Part shown: piece by piece, positions 34,101 to 44,604 of the stretch
How the letters are laid out: each line of letters begins with the position of its first letter
Numbering within the stretch: the stretch's first letter is position 1
Source: Flavobacteriales bacterium
GTDB taxonomy: Bacteria; Bacteroidota; Bacteroidia; Flavobacteriales_F; PHOS-HE28
Reading direction: 5' to 3'
Length of the DNA stretch: 64,000 bases
Assembly: GCA_020635675.1 (NCBI GenBank)
Contig: JACJZJ010000002.1
Span: forward strand, 62,001 to 126,000
Translations under genes and position numbers: made by a program
Notes under the pieces: generated by a model
Seen by the model: the letters and a program-made list of their open reading frames with translations, nothing else
Told to the model about the DNA's origin: nothing
The model's database searches: none

Positions 34101-37100
34101 TGCTCTGATCGCCCGGACAGGGGGCCTGACCCGCCAGCGTGTAGGTGTAGATGCCGGCGATGTCCGTGGATGGATCGAAGGTGTTGCCATGCGCGTTGCC
34201 GTTCGGGTCGGTCCAGCTGCCGCCCCCGTCCGGCGTGCCGCCCAGCTCCAGGAACAGGTCGATCGCCGCGCCCTGGTCGCACACCGTGGTCATCGCATCG
34301 GTGCCCGCGTCCGCCGCGCTGTTCACGCCGACGGTCACCGTGCTCTGATCACCGGGGCACGGTGCCTGACCCGCCAGGGTGTAGGTGTAGATGCCCGCCG
34401 GATCGCTCGACGGATCGAAGGTGTTGGTGTGCGCGTTGCCGTTCGGGTCGGTCCAGCTGCCGCCGCCGTCCGGCGTGCCGCCCAGCTCCAGGAACAGGTC
34501 GATCGCCGCGCCCTGGTCGCACACCGTGGTCATCGCATCGGTGCCCGCGTCCGCCGCGCTGTTCACGCCGACGGTCACCGTGCTCTGATCACCCGGGCAC
34601 GGTGCCTGACCCGCCAGGGTGTAGGTGTAGATGCCCGCCGGATCGCTCGACGGATCGAAGGTGTTGGTGTGCGCGTTGCCGTTCGGGTCGGTCCAGCTGC
34701 CGCCGCCGTCCGGCGTGCCGCCCAGCTCCAGGAACAGGTCGATCGCCGCGCCCTGGTCGCACACCGTGGTCATCGCATCGGTGCCCGCGTCCGCCGCGCT
34801 GTTCACACCGACGGTCACCGTGCTCTGATCACCGGGGCACGGTGCCTGGCCCGCCAGGGTGTAGGTGTAGATGCCCGCCGGATCGCTCGACGGATCGAAG
34901 GTGTTGGTGTGTGCGTTGCCGTTCGGGTCGGTCCACGCACCGCCCCCGTCCGGTGTGCCGCCCAGCTCCAGGAACAGGTCGATCGCCGCGCCCTGGTCGC
35001 ACACCGTGGTCATCGCATCGGTGCCCGCGTCCGCCGCGCTGTTCACGCCGACGGTCACCGTGCTCTGATCACCGGGGCACGGTGCCTGACCCGCCAGCGT
35101 GTAGGTGTAGATGCCCGCCGGATCGCTCGACGGATCGAAGGTGTTGGTGTGTGCGTTGCCGTTCGGGTCGGTCCACGCACCGCCGCCGTCCGGTGTGCCG
35201 CCCAGCTCCAGGAACAGGTCGATCGCCGCGCCCTGGTCGCACACCGTGGTCATCGCATCGGTGCCCGCGTCCGCCGCGCTGTTCACACCGACGGTCACCG
35301 TGCTCTGATCGCCCGGACAGGGGGCCTGACCCGCCAGCGTGTAGGTGTAGATGCCCGCCGGATCGCTCGACGGATCGAAGGTGTTGGTGTGTGCGTTGCC
35401 GTTCGGGTCGGTCCACGCACCGCCGCCGTCCGGTGTGCCGCCCAGCTCCAGGAACAGGTCGATCGCCGCGCCCTGGTCGCACACCGTGGTCATCGCATCG
35501 GTGCCCGCGTCCGCCGCGCTGTTCACGCCGACGGTCACCGTGCTCTGATCACCGGGGCACGGTGCCTGGCCCGCCAGCGTGTAGGTGTAGATGCCGGCCG
35601 GATCGCTCGACGGATCGAAGGTGTTGCCATGCGCGTTGCCGTTCGGGTCGGTCCAGCTGCCGCCGCCGTCCGGCGTGCCGCCCAGCTCCAGGAACAGGTC
35701 GATCGCCGCGCCCTGGTCGCACACCGTGGTCATCGCATCGGTGCCCGCGTCCGCCGCGCTGTTCACACCGACGGTCACCGTGCTCTGATCGCCCGGACAG
35801 GGGGCCTGACCCGCCAGCGTGTAGGTGTAGATGCCGGCGATGTCCGTGGATGGATCGAAGGTGTTGCCATGCGCGTTGCCGTTCGGGTCGGTCCAGCTGC
35901 CGCCCCCGTCCGGCGTGCCGCCCAGCTCCAGGAACAGGTCGATCGCCGCGCCCTGGTCGCACACCGTGGTCATCGCATCGGTGCCCGCGTCCGCCGCGCT
36001 GTTCACGCCGACGGTCACCGTGCTCTGATCACCGGGGCACGGTGCCTGGCCCGCCAGCGTGTAGGTGTAGATGCCGGCCGGATCGCTCGACGGATCGAAG
36101 GTGTTGCCATGCGCGTTGCCGTTCGGGTCGGTCCAGCTGCCGCCGCCGTCCGGCGTGCCGCCCAGCTCCAGGAACAGGTCGATCGCCGCGCCCTGGTCGC
36201 ACACCGTGGTCATCGCATCGGTGCCCGCGTCCGCCGCGCTGTTCACGCCGACGGTCACCGTGCTCTGATCACCCGGGCACGGTGCCTGACCCGCCAGGGT
36301 GTAGGTGTAGATGCCCGCCGGATCGCTCGACGGATCGAAGGTGTTGGTGTGCGCGTTGCCGTTCGGGTCGGTCCACGCACCGCCGCCGTCCGGTGTGCCG
36401 CCCAGCTCCAGGAACAGGTCGATCGCCGCGCCCTGGTCGCACACCGTGGTCATCGCATCGGTGCCCGCGTCCGCCGCGCTGTTCACACCGACGGTCACCG
36501 TGCTCTGATCACCGGGGCACGGTGCCTGGCCCGCCAGGGTGTAGGTGTAGATGCCCGCGATGTCCGTGGATGGATCGAAGGTGTTGCCATGCGCGTTGCC
36601 GTTCGGGTCGGTCCAGCTGCCGCCCCCGTCCGGCGTGCCGCCCAGCTCCAGGAACAGGTCGATCGCCGCGCCCTGGTCGCACACCGTGGTCATCGCATCG
36701 GTGCCCGCGTCCGGTGCCGCGTTCTCCACCACCGTCACGTCAGCCGTCGCGTTCGCGCAGGGTGCCGTGCCCGTCACCGTGTAGGTATACACCCCGGGGG
36801 TCATCGTCGCCGGGTCGTACTGTCCGCCCACCACCGGGCTCGGGCCGCTCCACGCACCACCCGCATCCGGTGTGCCGCCCAGCTGCGCCAGCAGGTTGAT
36901 CGGTGCCGAGCTCTCGCACAGGGTGCTGTTCCCGTCCAGACCCGCGTCCGGCGCCGCGCTCTCCACCACCGTCACGTCAGCCGTCGCGTTCGCGCAGGGT
37001 GCCGTGCCCGTCACCGTGTAGGTATACACCCCGGGGGTCATCGTCGCCGGGTCGTACTGTCCGCCCACCACCGGGCTCGGGCCGCTCCACGCGCCGCCCG

Positions 37101-40100
37101 CATCCGGCGTGCCGCCCAGCTGCGCCAGCAGGTTGATCGGTGCCGAGCTCTCGCACAGGGTGCTGTTCCCGTCCAGACCCGCGTCCGGCGCCGCGCTCTC
37201 CACCACCGTCACATCGGCCGTCGCGTTCGCGCAGGGCGCCGTGCCCGTCACCGTGTAGGTATACACCCCGGGGGTCATCGTCGCCGGGTCGTACTGTCCG
37301 CCCACCACCGGGCTCGGGCCGCTCCACGCACCACCCGCATCCGGCGTGCCGCCCAGTTGCGCCAGCAGGTTGATCGGTGCACTGCTCTCGCACAGGTTGC
37401 TGTTCCCGTCGATCCCCGCGTCCGGTGCCGCGCTCTCCACCACCGTCACATCGGCCGTCGCGTTCGCGCAGGGTGCCGTGCCCGTCACCGTGTAGGTATA
37501 CACCCCGGGGGTCATCGTCGCCGGGTCGTACTGTCCGCCCACCACCGGGCTCGGGCCGCTCCACGCACCACCCGCATCCGGCGTGCCGCCCAGTTGCGCC
37601 AGCAGGTTGATCGGTGCACTGCTCTCGCACAGGGTGCTGTTCCCGTCCAGACCCGCGTCCGGTGCCGCGCTCTCCACCACCGTCACGTCGGCCGTCGCGT
37701 TCGCGCAGGGTGCCGTGCCCGTCACCGTGTAGGTGTACACCCCGGGGGTCATCGTCGCCGGGTCGTACTGTCCGCCCACCACCGGGCTCGGGCCGCTCCA
37801 CGCGCCGCCCGCATCCGGCGTGCCGCCCAGTTGCGCCAGCAGGTTGATCGGTGCACTGCTCTCGCACAGGGTGCTGTTCCCGTCCAGACCCGCGTCCGGT
37901 GCCGCGCTCTCCACCACCGTCACATCGGCCGTCGCGTTCGCGCAGGGTGCCGTGCCCGTCACCGTGTAGGTATACACCCCGGGGGTCATCGTCGCCGGGT
38001 CGTACTGTCCGCCCACCACCGGGCTCGGGCCGCTCCACGCACCGCCCGCATCCGGCGTGCCGCCCAGTTGCGCCAGCAGGTTGATCGGTGCACTGCTCTC
38101 GCACAGGGTGCTGTTCCCGTCGATCCCCGCGTCCGGTGCCGCGTTCTCCACCACCGTCACGTCAGCCGTCGCGTTCGCGCAGGGTGCCGTGCCCGTCACC
38201 GTGTAGGTGTACACCCCGGGGGTCATCGTCGCCGGGTCGTACTGTCCGCCCACCACCGGGCTCGGGCCGCTCCACGCACCACCCGCATCCGGCGTGCCGC
38301 CCAGCTGCGCCAGCAGGTTGATCGCCGCCGAGCTCTCGCACAGGGTGCTGTTCCCGTCCAGACCCGCGTCCGGCGCCGCGTTCTCCACCACCGTCACGTC
38401 GGCCGTCGCGTTCGCGCAGGGTGCCGTGCCCGTCACCGTGTAGGTATACACCCCGGGGGTCATCGTCGCCGGGTCGTACTGTCCGCCCACCACCGGGCTC
38501 GGGCCGCTCCACGCACCACCCGCATCCGGCGTGCCGCCCAGCTGCGCCGTTCCACGCGCCCGCATCCGGCGTGCCGCCCAGTTGCGCCAGCAGGTTGATC
38601 GCCGCCGAGCTCTCGCACAGGGTGCTGTTCCCGTCCAGACCCGCGTCCGGCGCCGCGTTCTCCACCACCGTCACGTCCGCCGTCGCGTTCGCGCAGGGTG
38701 CCGTGCCCGTCACCGTGTAGGTGTACACCCCGGGGGTCATCGTCGCCGGGTCGTACTGTCCGCCCACCACCGGGCTCGGGCCGCTCCACGCACCACCCGC
38801 ATCCGGCGTGCCGCCCAGCTGCGCCAGCAGGTTGATCGCCGCCGAGCTCTCGCACAGGTTGCTGTTCCCGTCCAGACCCGCGTCCGGCGCCGCGCTCTCC
38901 ACCACCGTCACATCGGCCGTCGCGTTCGCGCAGGGCGCCGTGCCCGTCACCGTGTAGGTATACACCCCGGGGGTCATCGTCGCCGGGTCGTACTGTCCGC
39001 CCACCACCGGGCTCGGGCCGCTCCACGCACCACCCGCATCCGGCGTGCCGCCCAGCTGCGCCAACAGGTTGATCGGTGCACTGCTCTCGCACAGGTTGCT
39101 GTTCCCGTCGATCCCCGCGTCCGGTGCCGCGTTGATAGCGACCGTGACCTGGGCGAATGCCGTCAAGCAACCATTGCTGACCGAATACACATATGCGCCA
39201 GCCGGGTCGGACGCCGGGTCGAACATGCCGTTATGTACCAGATTCCCGGGATCGGTCCATGTACCCCCTGCGTCCGGGGCACCACCAAGTTGACCGAACA
39301 GATCGATGATCGCCCCGCTTTCACAACTCGCAACGAGCGCATCCAGACCCGCGTTGGGGGGTGGGCCGCCCCCTGGGGAGCTCGTGATATTCACGGAAGT
39401 GGACACCACGTTCTCCAGCGGACATGATCCGTCACTGGCCTGCACATATACATTGACAGGCGAAAAGTTGACATCACCGGTCCAACAGATCGTGGCCACG
39501 GCAGGATTGGTCCCGGTGACGTTGAGCACGGACCCCGGTAGCAGGTTGGTCGCGTTGGTGGTGATCGTGAGCGTGGTGCCTGGATCGGGGTCGGTGAAGG
39601 TGACATCCACACAGAACGCTTCTCCGTCGCATACCAGAATGCTGTTCGCGCTGGTGATCGTTCCGCCGGTATTGTTGGACAATCCCGATGTGGTCGGTGT
39701 CTGTCCCGTACAATTGAGCACAACGAACATCTGATCGCGCATGACCGAGCCGATCAGGTTCCCATTGCTGTCATATTCCTCCACCAGCACGGTGATCACA
39801 TAGTTGCCCTGCACAGTGGGGAAGAAGGTCAACTGGCCCGTGTTCGGGTCGAGGGTCGCGCCGTTCACCGGATTGCCACCGGAATACGCACCGGCGTAGA
39901 CCACCGGCGTCGGGTTCGGAGCGGCGTACCGGGCATCGATCAGTGAGTACACGAGCGTGTTCCCATCCGGCTCGGTCACCCCATAGTTGTAATTGACCGT
40001 TTGGTTCACACAGACGTACGGGATCGACTGGTCCGTGAAGACCGGACTGTTGTTACAGGGCGCGGTCGCATTGGCCAGCGTGGCCTCGATATACATGCCG

Positions 40101-40552
40101 GGCGTGCCGCTCAGGTTCACGGTATTGTTCCTGCAGCAAATGGACCAGGACATGGTCCAATCATCGCAAGCACCCAGATTGACGACCGTCTGGTACTGGA
40201 AGTGCTGGATCCCCGGAAGCGCCCCCCCATTGCACGTACTGTTCGCGATGGAGGCCGCACAGAGCTGGCTGACCTCGGTGCCTGCGGGCACAGGCAAGTT
40301 GGCAACGGAGAATGAAGTGCCGCAATCGCTGGCGAAATTGATCGTTTGCGGGATCGGAGCCACCCCCGAGCAATCCACAAAGAGGTCCAGGGTGACCAGA
40401 TACTGGTTGCCGCCCAGGCACTGATAGGTCAGGCTGCCCCCGGAATAATGGGCCGCCCGCACCGACTGGAACGCCCACGCAAAGCTGAATCCGACGAACA
40501 ACAATGTCCGTCGCAACCAGCGGCTGTCAGGGTTCAGCGCGGACCGGTGCAT
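31138..40552 (-). CDS. giant repeat surface protein with T9SS type B sorting domain, interrupted by a frameshift
   Basis: If read through one frameshift, this gene makes about 3,130 residues. A signal peptide (RRTLLFVGFSFAWAFQSVRA) precedes an N-terminal region of about 400 residues with many Cys (YQCLGGNQYLVTL, SICCRNN). About 31 Ig-like units of 75-80 residues follow: one divergent, ten of a 79-residue type (LCESSAPINLLAQLGG), fifteen of an 80-residue type (VCDQGAAIDLFLELGG) and five degenerate. Two PKD-like domains (VLWDFGNGENS, SYWWTFADLG) come next. The end is a CHU_C/type B sorting domain: YVPNAFTPDGNGQNESF, FDRWGQVLF, GVYVWRLIAKD. It should be exported by T9SS and act as a surface adhesin or filament. 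A 40-bp imperfect duplication at 38549-38588 shifts the frame, splitting it into about 668 and 2,470 residues. The ATG at 40552 begins the signal peptide. Confidence 0.85.
33107..36706 (-). repeat. tandem array of 15 x 240 bp (type B units)
   Basis: Exactly fifteen 240-bp units within the giant gene, measured between equivalent points of the DAG codons at both ends (3,600 bp). Each encodes 80 residues starting DAGTDAMTTVCDQGAAID. Units differ only at a few linked sites: SWTD or AWTD, NAHTN or NAHGN, SSDPAG or STDIAG. All lengths are multiples of three, so unit number can change without breaking the frame. Confidence 0.95.
36707..39116 (-). repeat. tandem array of 10 x 237 bp (type A units) plus a 40-bp insertion
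   Basis: The distance between equivalent points is 2,410 bp, which is ten 237-bp units plus 40 bp. Each unit encodes 79 residues starting DAGLDGNSTLCESSAPIN or the DAGIDGNSN variant. The extra 40 bp lie in the third unit from the N-terminal side and break the frame. There is no mixing of A and B units; the switch is sharp at 36707. Confidence 0.95.
38519..38588 (-). repeat. 40-bp imperfect partial duplication causing a frameshift
   Basis: A 30-bp segment at 38519-38548 is repeated at 38559-38588 with one difference, separated by GTTCCACGCG (a degraded copy of the normal CTCCACGC context). The added length of 40 is one more than a multiple of three, so the frame of the giant protein changes here. 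Confidence 0.9.
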
Positions 40553-40574
40553 GCGGTTTGCAGGGATCAATCCG

Positions 40575-40582
40575 TAAAGGTA
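40575..40582 (-). promoter_or_regulatory. possible -7 box (TACCTTTA) for the giant protein gene
   Basis: TACCTTTA on the minus strand, 22 nt before the ATG at 40552; one mismatch at the last base of TAnnTTTG. Confidence 0.3.
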
Positions 40583-40714
40583 GCCATTCTTAGGGCTGAG
40601 GGTCAGGCGGTTGGCTGTCAACCGGCCTGCCAAGATCGTCTTCCCTTCCGGACCTACGGATGACCCGTGCGAGACTTCATGCCGGGATCACCTTCTCCTC
40701 ACGTTGGGGCTGTG

Positions 40715-40722
40715 TACTTTTG
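40715..40722 (+). promoter_or_regulatory. putative promoter -7 box (TACTTTTG) for the TonB receptor operon
   Basis: A perfect TAnnTTTG, 17 nt before the ATG at 40740. It is identical to the box of the Na/Pi cotransporter, though no good -33 element is seen. Confidence 0.55.
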
Positions 40723-40739
40723 GTGCCCTTTATTTGAAA

Positions 40740-43310
40740 ATGACGCGTTCCTCGGCACACCGACCCCATTGTCGCCTCACGCGCGCAACGCTTGTGTTCG
40801 CGACATCGGTGCTACCGGTCGCCACACTTCTCGCGCAGGTAACGGATACCACCGGCAGCGCCGCGGACACGGCGCGCGCGGAACTGCGTGCGCAGTTGCC
40901 CGTGCACACCGTCACGGCCTCCGACCTGGAATCCGAATTGGGATCGCAGGATATCTCTGGCATCCTGCAATCCTCTCGGGACATATTCTCCTCCACGGCC
41001 GGTTACAGCTTCGGACCCGCGCGTTTTCGCATCCGGGGTCTCGATGGAGAGAACAATGACGTATTGATCAACGGCATCCAGGTGAACGACCCGGAAGCGG
41101 GATGGGCGACCTGGTCCCAATGGGGCGGCCTGAACGATGTGACACGCAACACGGAGATCCGCACCGGGAACACGGCCTCCCGATACCTGTTCAGCGGGAT
41201 CGGTGGTTATTCGGCGATCGATGTTCGCGCCTCCGGAATGCGCAAGGGGCTGCGTGTTTCCTATGCCCTCTCCAATCGCTCCTATGATCATCGCGTCATG
41301 GCCACCTGGTCCAGCGGTCTGCTGAAGAGCGGGTGGGCATTCAGCATATCGGGATCCCGAAGATGGGCGGAGGAAGGTTATGTCGAGGGTACCTTCTACG
41401 ATGCCTGGGCCTACTTCCTAAGCGCCGAAAAACGGCTCAGTGACCGGCATACCATCGGACTGGTCGCCTTCGCGGCCCCCTTGCGTGTTGGCCGGCAGGG
41501 ATTGGCGACCGAAGAGACGCATCTATTGACGAACAACAACTACTACAATCCCTATTGGGGATTCCAGAGCGGAGAAAAGCGCAACGCACGGATCAGCACC
41601 GACAACAAACCGATGTTCATCCTGCGTGACGACTATCAATTGGACGACCGGACGAAACTGACCACCTCCCTGCATTACACCTTCGGCCGTGACGGGGTGA
41701 CCGGACTGAACTGGTACGATGCGGCCGACCCCCGTCCGGACTACTACCGCTACCTGCCCAGCTACTACACGGTTACCGACCCGGCTTATGCGTCCACGTT
41801 GACCACACTTTGGGAGGAGGATCCCGCGGCGCGGCAGATCGATTGGGACCAGCTCTATTTCGCCAACCGCAAGAACCTGTTCACCGTGCAGAACGCCGAC
41901 GGGATCGCGGGGTACAACGTCACCGGCGACCGCAGCAAGTACATCGTCGAGGACGTGCGCAACGACCTTCGCCGCATGGGCGTCAATGCAGTGGCCGTCC
42001 GGAACATGAACGCCCGTAGCGACCTGACGGCGGGTGTCAGCTTCATCGATCACGTGACCCACAACTACAAGCTTGTGGACGATCTGCTGGGTGGTGACTT
42101 TTGGGTGGACGTCGACCAGTTCGCCGAGCAGGACTTCAGCGACCCCAGCGTGGCCCAGAACGACCTGGGGACCCCGAACCATGTGGTACGCGAAGGCGAC
42201 AGGTTCGGTTGGGATTACGACATGCATGTGCGTGAACTCAAGGGTTTCGCACAGTACGAGGTCCGTTGGTCACACCTGGAGCTCTACGCCGCCGGCATGC
42301 TCGGTTGCAAGCGGTTCTGGCGGGAAGGATTCACCCGGAACGGCCGGTTCCCGGACAATAGCTTGGGGAACGGCGACATGCATAAATTCCTGCAATACGG
42401 GCTCAAGGGCGGTGCCGTCTACAAGTTCTCCGGGCGGCACTACGTCACCGCGAACGCAGCCTATCTGGATCGCCCTCCACAACCCCGTAATGCCTATGTC
42501 TCACCACGGACTCGGGACGAGGTTGTCCCCGGCCTCACCACCGAAAAGGTCACCAGCGCCGATCTGAACTACGTGTTACGCTTTCCCCGGCTGAAGGGAC
42601 GCGCCACCCTGTACTATGCGAAGATCAACGACCAGGTCTGGTCACGTTCGTTCTATCATGACGTGTATCGCACATTGGTGAACTATTCCATGAGCGGATT
42701 GGATGAAAGGCATACCGGTGTCGAGCTGGGCCTGGAAGCGAACGCGACGAGCACCATCACGATCAGCGCCGTTTATGCGGGTGGTCGGTATGTGTACACG
42801 AGCCGCCCGCTGGCCACCATCACGCGTGACAACAGCAGTGAAGTGGTCGCGCAGGACCGGTTGATCTATTTGAAGAACTACCGCGTGGGAGGCATGCCAC
42901 AGACCGCCGCTGCGCTCGGCGTGAAGTACAACTCCCCGAAGTACTGGTTCGTGTCGCTGACCGGGAACTATTTCGGTCATATCTATCTGGACCCCAACCC
43001 CGACCGTCGCTCGGCCGAGGCCTTGGACAATTTCGTGGTGGACGATCCACAATGGCATGATCTGCTGGACCAAACACGCCTGGACGATGGGGTCACCCTG
43101 GACCTTTTCGGCGGCAAGTCCTGGATGATCCAACGGAAGTACCGCCTGGCACTGACCGTTTCGATCAGCAATATCCTGGACAACACGGACCTTGCCGTGG
43201 GGGGATACGAACAACTACGGTACGAGCGCACCGACGTGGACAAGTTCCCGCCGAAGCTCGGGTACCTCTATGGACGCACCTATTTCATCATGCTCGGACT
43301 GAGCCTCTAA
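40740..43310 (+). CDS. TonB-dependent outer-membrane receptor (nucleic-acid locus)
   Basis: An 856-residue outer-membrane receptor. A signal peptide (LVFATSVLPVATLLAQ) is followed by a TonB plug of about 130 residues: SDLESELGSQDISGIL, FGPARFRIRGLDGENNDVLINGIQVNDPE. There is no N-terminal carboxypeptidase-like domain. The remainder has repeated aromatic-edged strands and ends GRTYFIMLGLSL, a normal last barrel strand with aromatic context. The frame is open to 40611, but the promoter box and signal peptide fix the ATG at 40740. It heads an operon with a DUF5689 lipoprotein (1 nt gap) and a T9SS protein. The substrate is unknown; context suggests a nucleic-acid-derived one. Confidence 0.85.
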   Translation: MTRSSAHRPHCRLTRATLVFATSVLPVATLLAQVTDTTGSAADTARAELRAQLPVHTVTASDLESELGSQDISGILQSSRDIFSSTAGYSFGPARFRIRGLDGENNDVLINGIQVNDPEAGWATWSQWGGLNDVTRNTEIRTGNTASRYLFSGIGGYSAIDVRASGMRKGLRVSYALSNRSYDHRVMATWSSGLLKSGWAFSISGSRRWAEEGYVEGTFYDAWAYFLSAEKRLSDRHTIGLVAFAAPLRVGRQGLATEETHLLTNNNYYNPYWGFQSGEKRNARISTDNKPMFILRDDYQLDDRTKLTTSLHYTFGRDGVTGLNWYDAADPRPDYYRYLPSYYTVTDPAYASTLTTLWEEDPAARQIDWDQLYFANRKNLFTVQNADGIAGYNVTGDRSKYIVEDVRNDLRRMGVNAVAVRNMNARSDLTAGVSFIDHVTHNYKLVDDLLGGDFWVDVDQFAEQDFSDPSVAQNDLGTPNHVVREGDRFGWDYDMHVRELKGFAQYEVRWSHLELYAAGMLGCKRFWREGFTRNGRFPDNSLGNGDMHKFLQYGLKGGAVYKFSGRHYVTANAAYLDRPPQPRNAYVSPRTRDEVVPGLTTEKVTSADLNYVLRFPRLKGRATLYYAKINDQVWSRSFYHDVYRTLVNYSMSGLDERHTGVELGLEANATSTITISAVYAGGRYVYTSRPLATITRDNSSEVVAQDRLIYLKNYRVGGMPQTAAALGVKYNSPKYWFVSLTGNYFGHIYLDPNPDRRSAEALDNFVVDDPQWHDLLDQTRLDDGVTLDLFGGKSWMIQRKYRLALTVSISNILDNTDLAVGGYEQLRYERTDVDKFPPKLGYLYGRTYFIMLGLSL

Positions 43311-43311
43311 C

Positions 43312-44592
43312 ATGCGACACTTCCATTCCCAACGCACCAACGTACCGACCTTGCTGGTCGCCGGCCTGGTGCTCATCGCCACCTCCTGCAAGAAGGAGTT
43401 CGATACGCCACCGGAGCGGACCATCCCCACGGGTAATATCCTTACCGTGGCCCAGTTGCGCGATACCCTTGCCGCGAACGGCGGGGCAGCGGTGCACTTC
43501 TCCACGGACATGTCGGTCTACTGCACCATTACGGCCGATGAACAGGACGGGAATTTCTACAAGAGCATCTACGCGCAGGATGGCACCGCGGCGATCTGCC
43601 TGCGCCTGGTGACCTCCGGGGGATTGTATATCGGTGACCGTGTCCGCATCTATCTGCCGGGCACCGTGCTGAGCGCCTACCAGGGACTGGTCCAACTGGA
43701 TTCGATCAACGTTGACAACAACGTCGTGAAGCAGGAGACCCTGGTGAACGTGGACCCATTGCCCGTGACACTCGACCAGATACAGGATGCGGATGTGAAC
43801 CAGCTGAACGGTTGGGAGGGCCGACTGGTCCGTGTGGACAGTGTTGAGTTCATCGCCTCGGAGGCCGCCTCGCTAACGTGGTCCGATGCCATCGGGCAAA
43901 CGACGGTGAACCGGAACCTGGAGGACTGCAATGGATCGCCCAACATCATCGTACGGACCAGCGGCTATGCGAACTACGCCGCGCAGCCGCTACCCACCGG
44001 GAAAGGCTCGATGGTCGCCATCCTCAGCCGGTTCGGGTCAACGGTCCAACTGTACGTGCGACGCTACGGTGAGGTGCACATGGACGGCACGCGCTGTCCG
44101 GGTCAGGGCTTGCCGATCATCCTGAAGGATTTCGAGGACTTGAGCATCACCAGCGGTGGTTGGACGCAACAGGCAGTGAGCGGGTCCGTTCCCTGGACCG
44201 CCAGCTCCTTTGGAAGCGACAACTTCGCCAAGATCAACAATTACGTGGGAGGCGCGAACAATGCATGCGAGACCTGGCTCATCTCGCCGTCGGTCGACCT
44301 GAGCGGCGTGGCCACCCCTGTGCTCACCTTCCGCACGGCGAGCAACTTCACCGGACCCGACCTGCAGGTCTACGTGAGCAACGATTACGACGGTGTCAGC
44401 GCACCGTCATCGGCCACCTGGACCCAGTTGACCGCGGCACTCTCCCCGGGCTCCTATACCTGGACACCCTCCGGTGCGCTCGATCTGATCCCCTACATCG
44501 GCAGCAACGTGCACGTCGGCTTCCGATATACCGGGAGCAGCTCGGACGGCAAGGCCTATGAACTCGACGACATCAAGATCAGTGAGAATTAA
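43312..44592 (+). CDS. DUF5689 / choice-of-anchor J surface lipoprotein
   Basis: A 426-residue lipoprotein with lipobox VLIATSCKKE. Residues of about 40-265 match DUF5689, which is OB-fold-like in pattern: TITADEQDGNFYKSIYAQDGT, GDRVRIYLPGTVLSAY, GRLVRVDSVEF, IVRTSGYANYAAQPLPTGKG. The C-terminal 150 residues, with FEDLSITSGGW, ACETWLISPSVDLSG and SDGKAYELDDIKI, form a choice-of-anchor J-type jelly-roll domain. In Flavobacteria such lipoproteins sit beside TonB receptors and secreted nucleases; a surface binding partner for the receptor is inferred. It starts 1 nt after the receptor stop and lies 12 nt before the next gene. Confidence 0.8.
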   Translation: MRHFHSQRTNVPTLLVAGLVLIATSCKKEFDTPPERTIPTGNILTVAQLRDTLAANGGAAVHFSTDMSVYCTITADEQDGNFYKSIYAQDGTAAICLRLVTSGGLYIGDRVRIYLPGTVLSAYQGLVQLDSINVDNNVVKQETLVNVDPLPVTLDQIQDADVNQLNGWEGRLVRVDSVEFIASEAASLTWSDAIGQTTVNRNLEDCNGSPNIIVRTSGYANYAAQPLPTGKGSMVAILSRFGSTVQLYVRRYGEVHMDGTRCPGQGLPIILKDFEDLSITSGGWTQQAVSGSVPWTASSFGSDNFAKINNYVGGANNACETWLISPSVDLSGVATPVLTFRTASNFTGPDLQVYVSNDYDGVSAPSSATWTQLTAALSPGSYTWTPSGALDLIPYIGSNVHVGFRYTGSSSDGKAYELDDIKISEN

Positions 44593-44604
44593 ACACCCCC
44601 GACC

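Noticed and set aside
33162..38598. Very long open frames on the plus strand opposite the repeat arrays (up to about 1,789 codons)
   Set aside because: They arise because repeat units of 237 and 240 bp are multiples of three and G+C-rich, so a stop-free antisense frame in one unit stays open in all. Their products are Arg/His/Ala-rich with no domain or signal, whereas the minus strand gives Ig-like units and a sorting domain.
33107..39116. Regular repeats suggestive of a CRISPR or satellite array
   Set aside because: Unit length is 237-240 bp with no unique spacers, and the units are coding.
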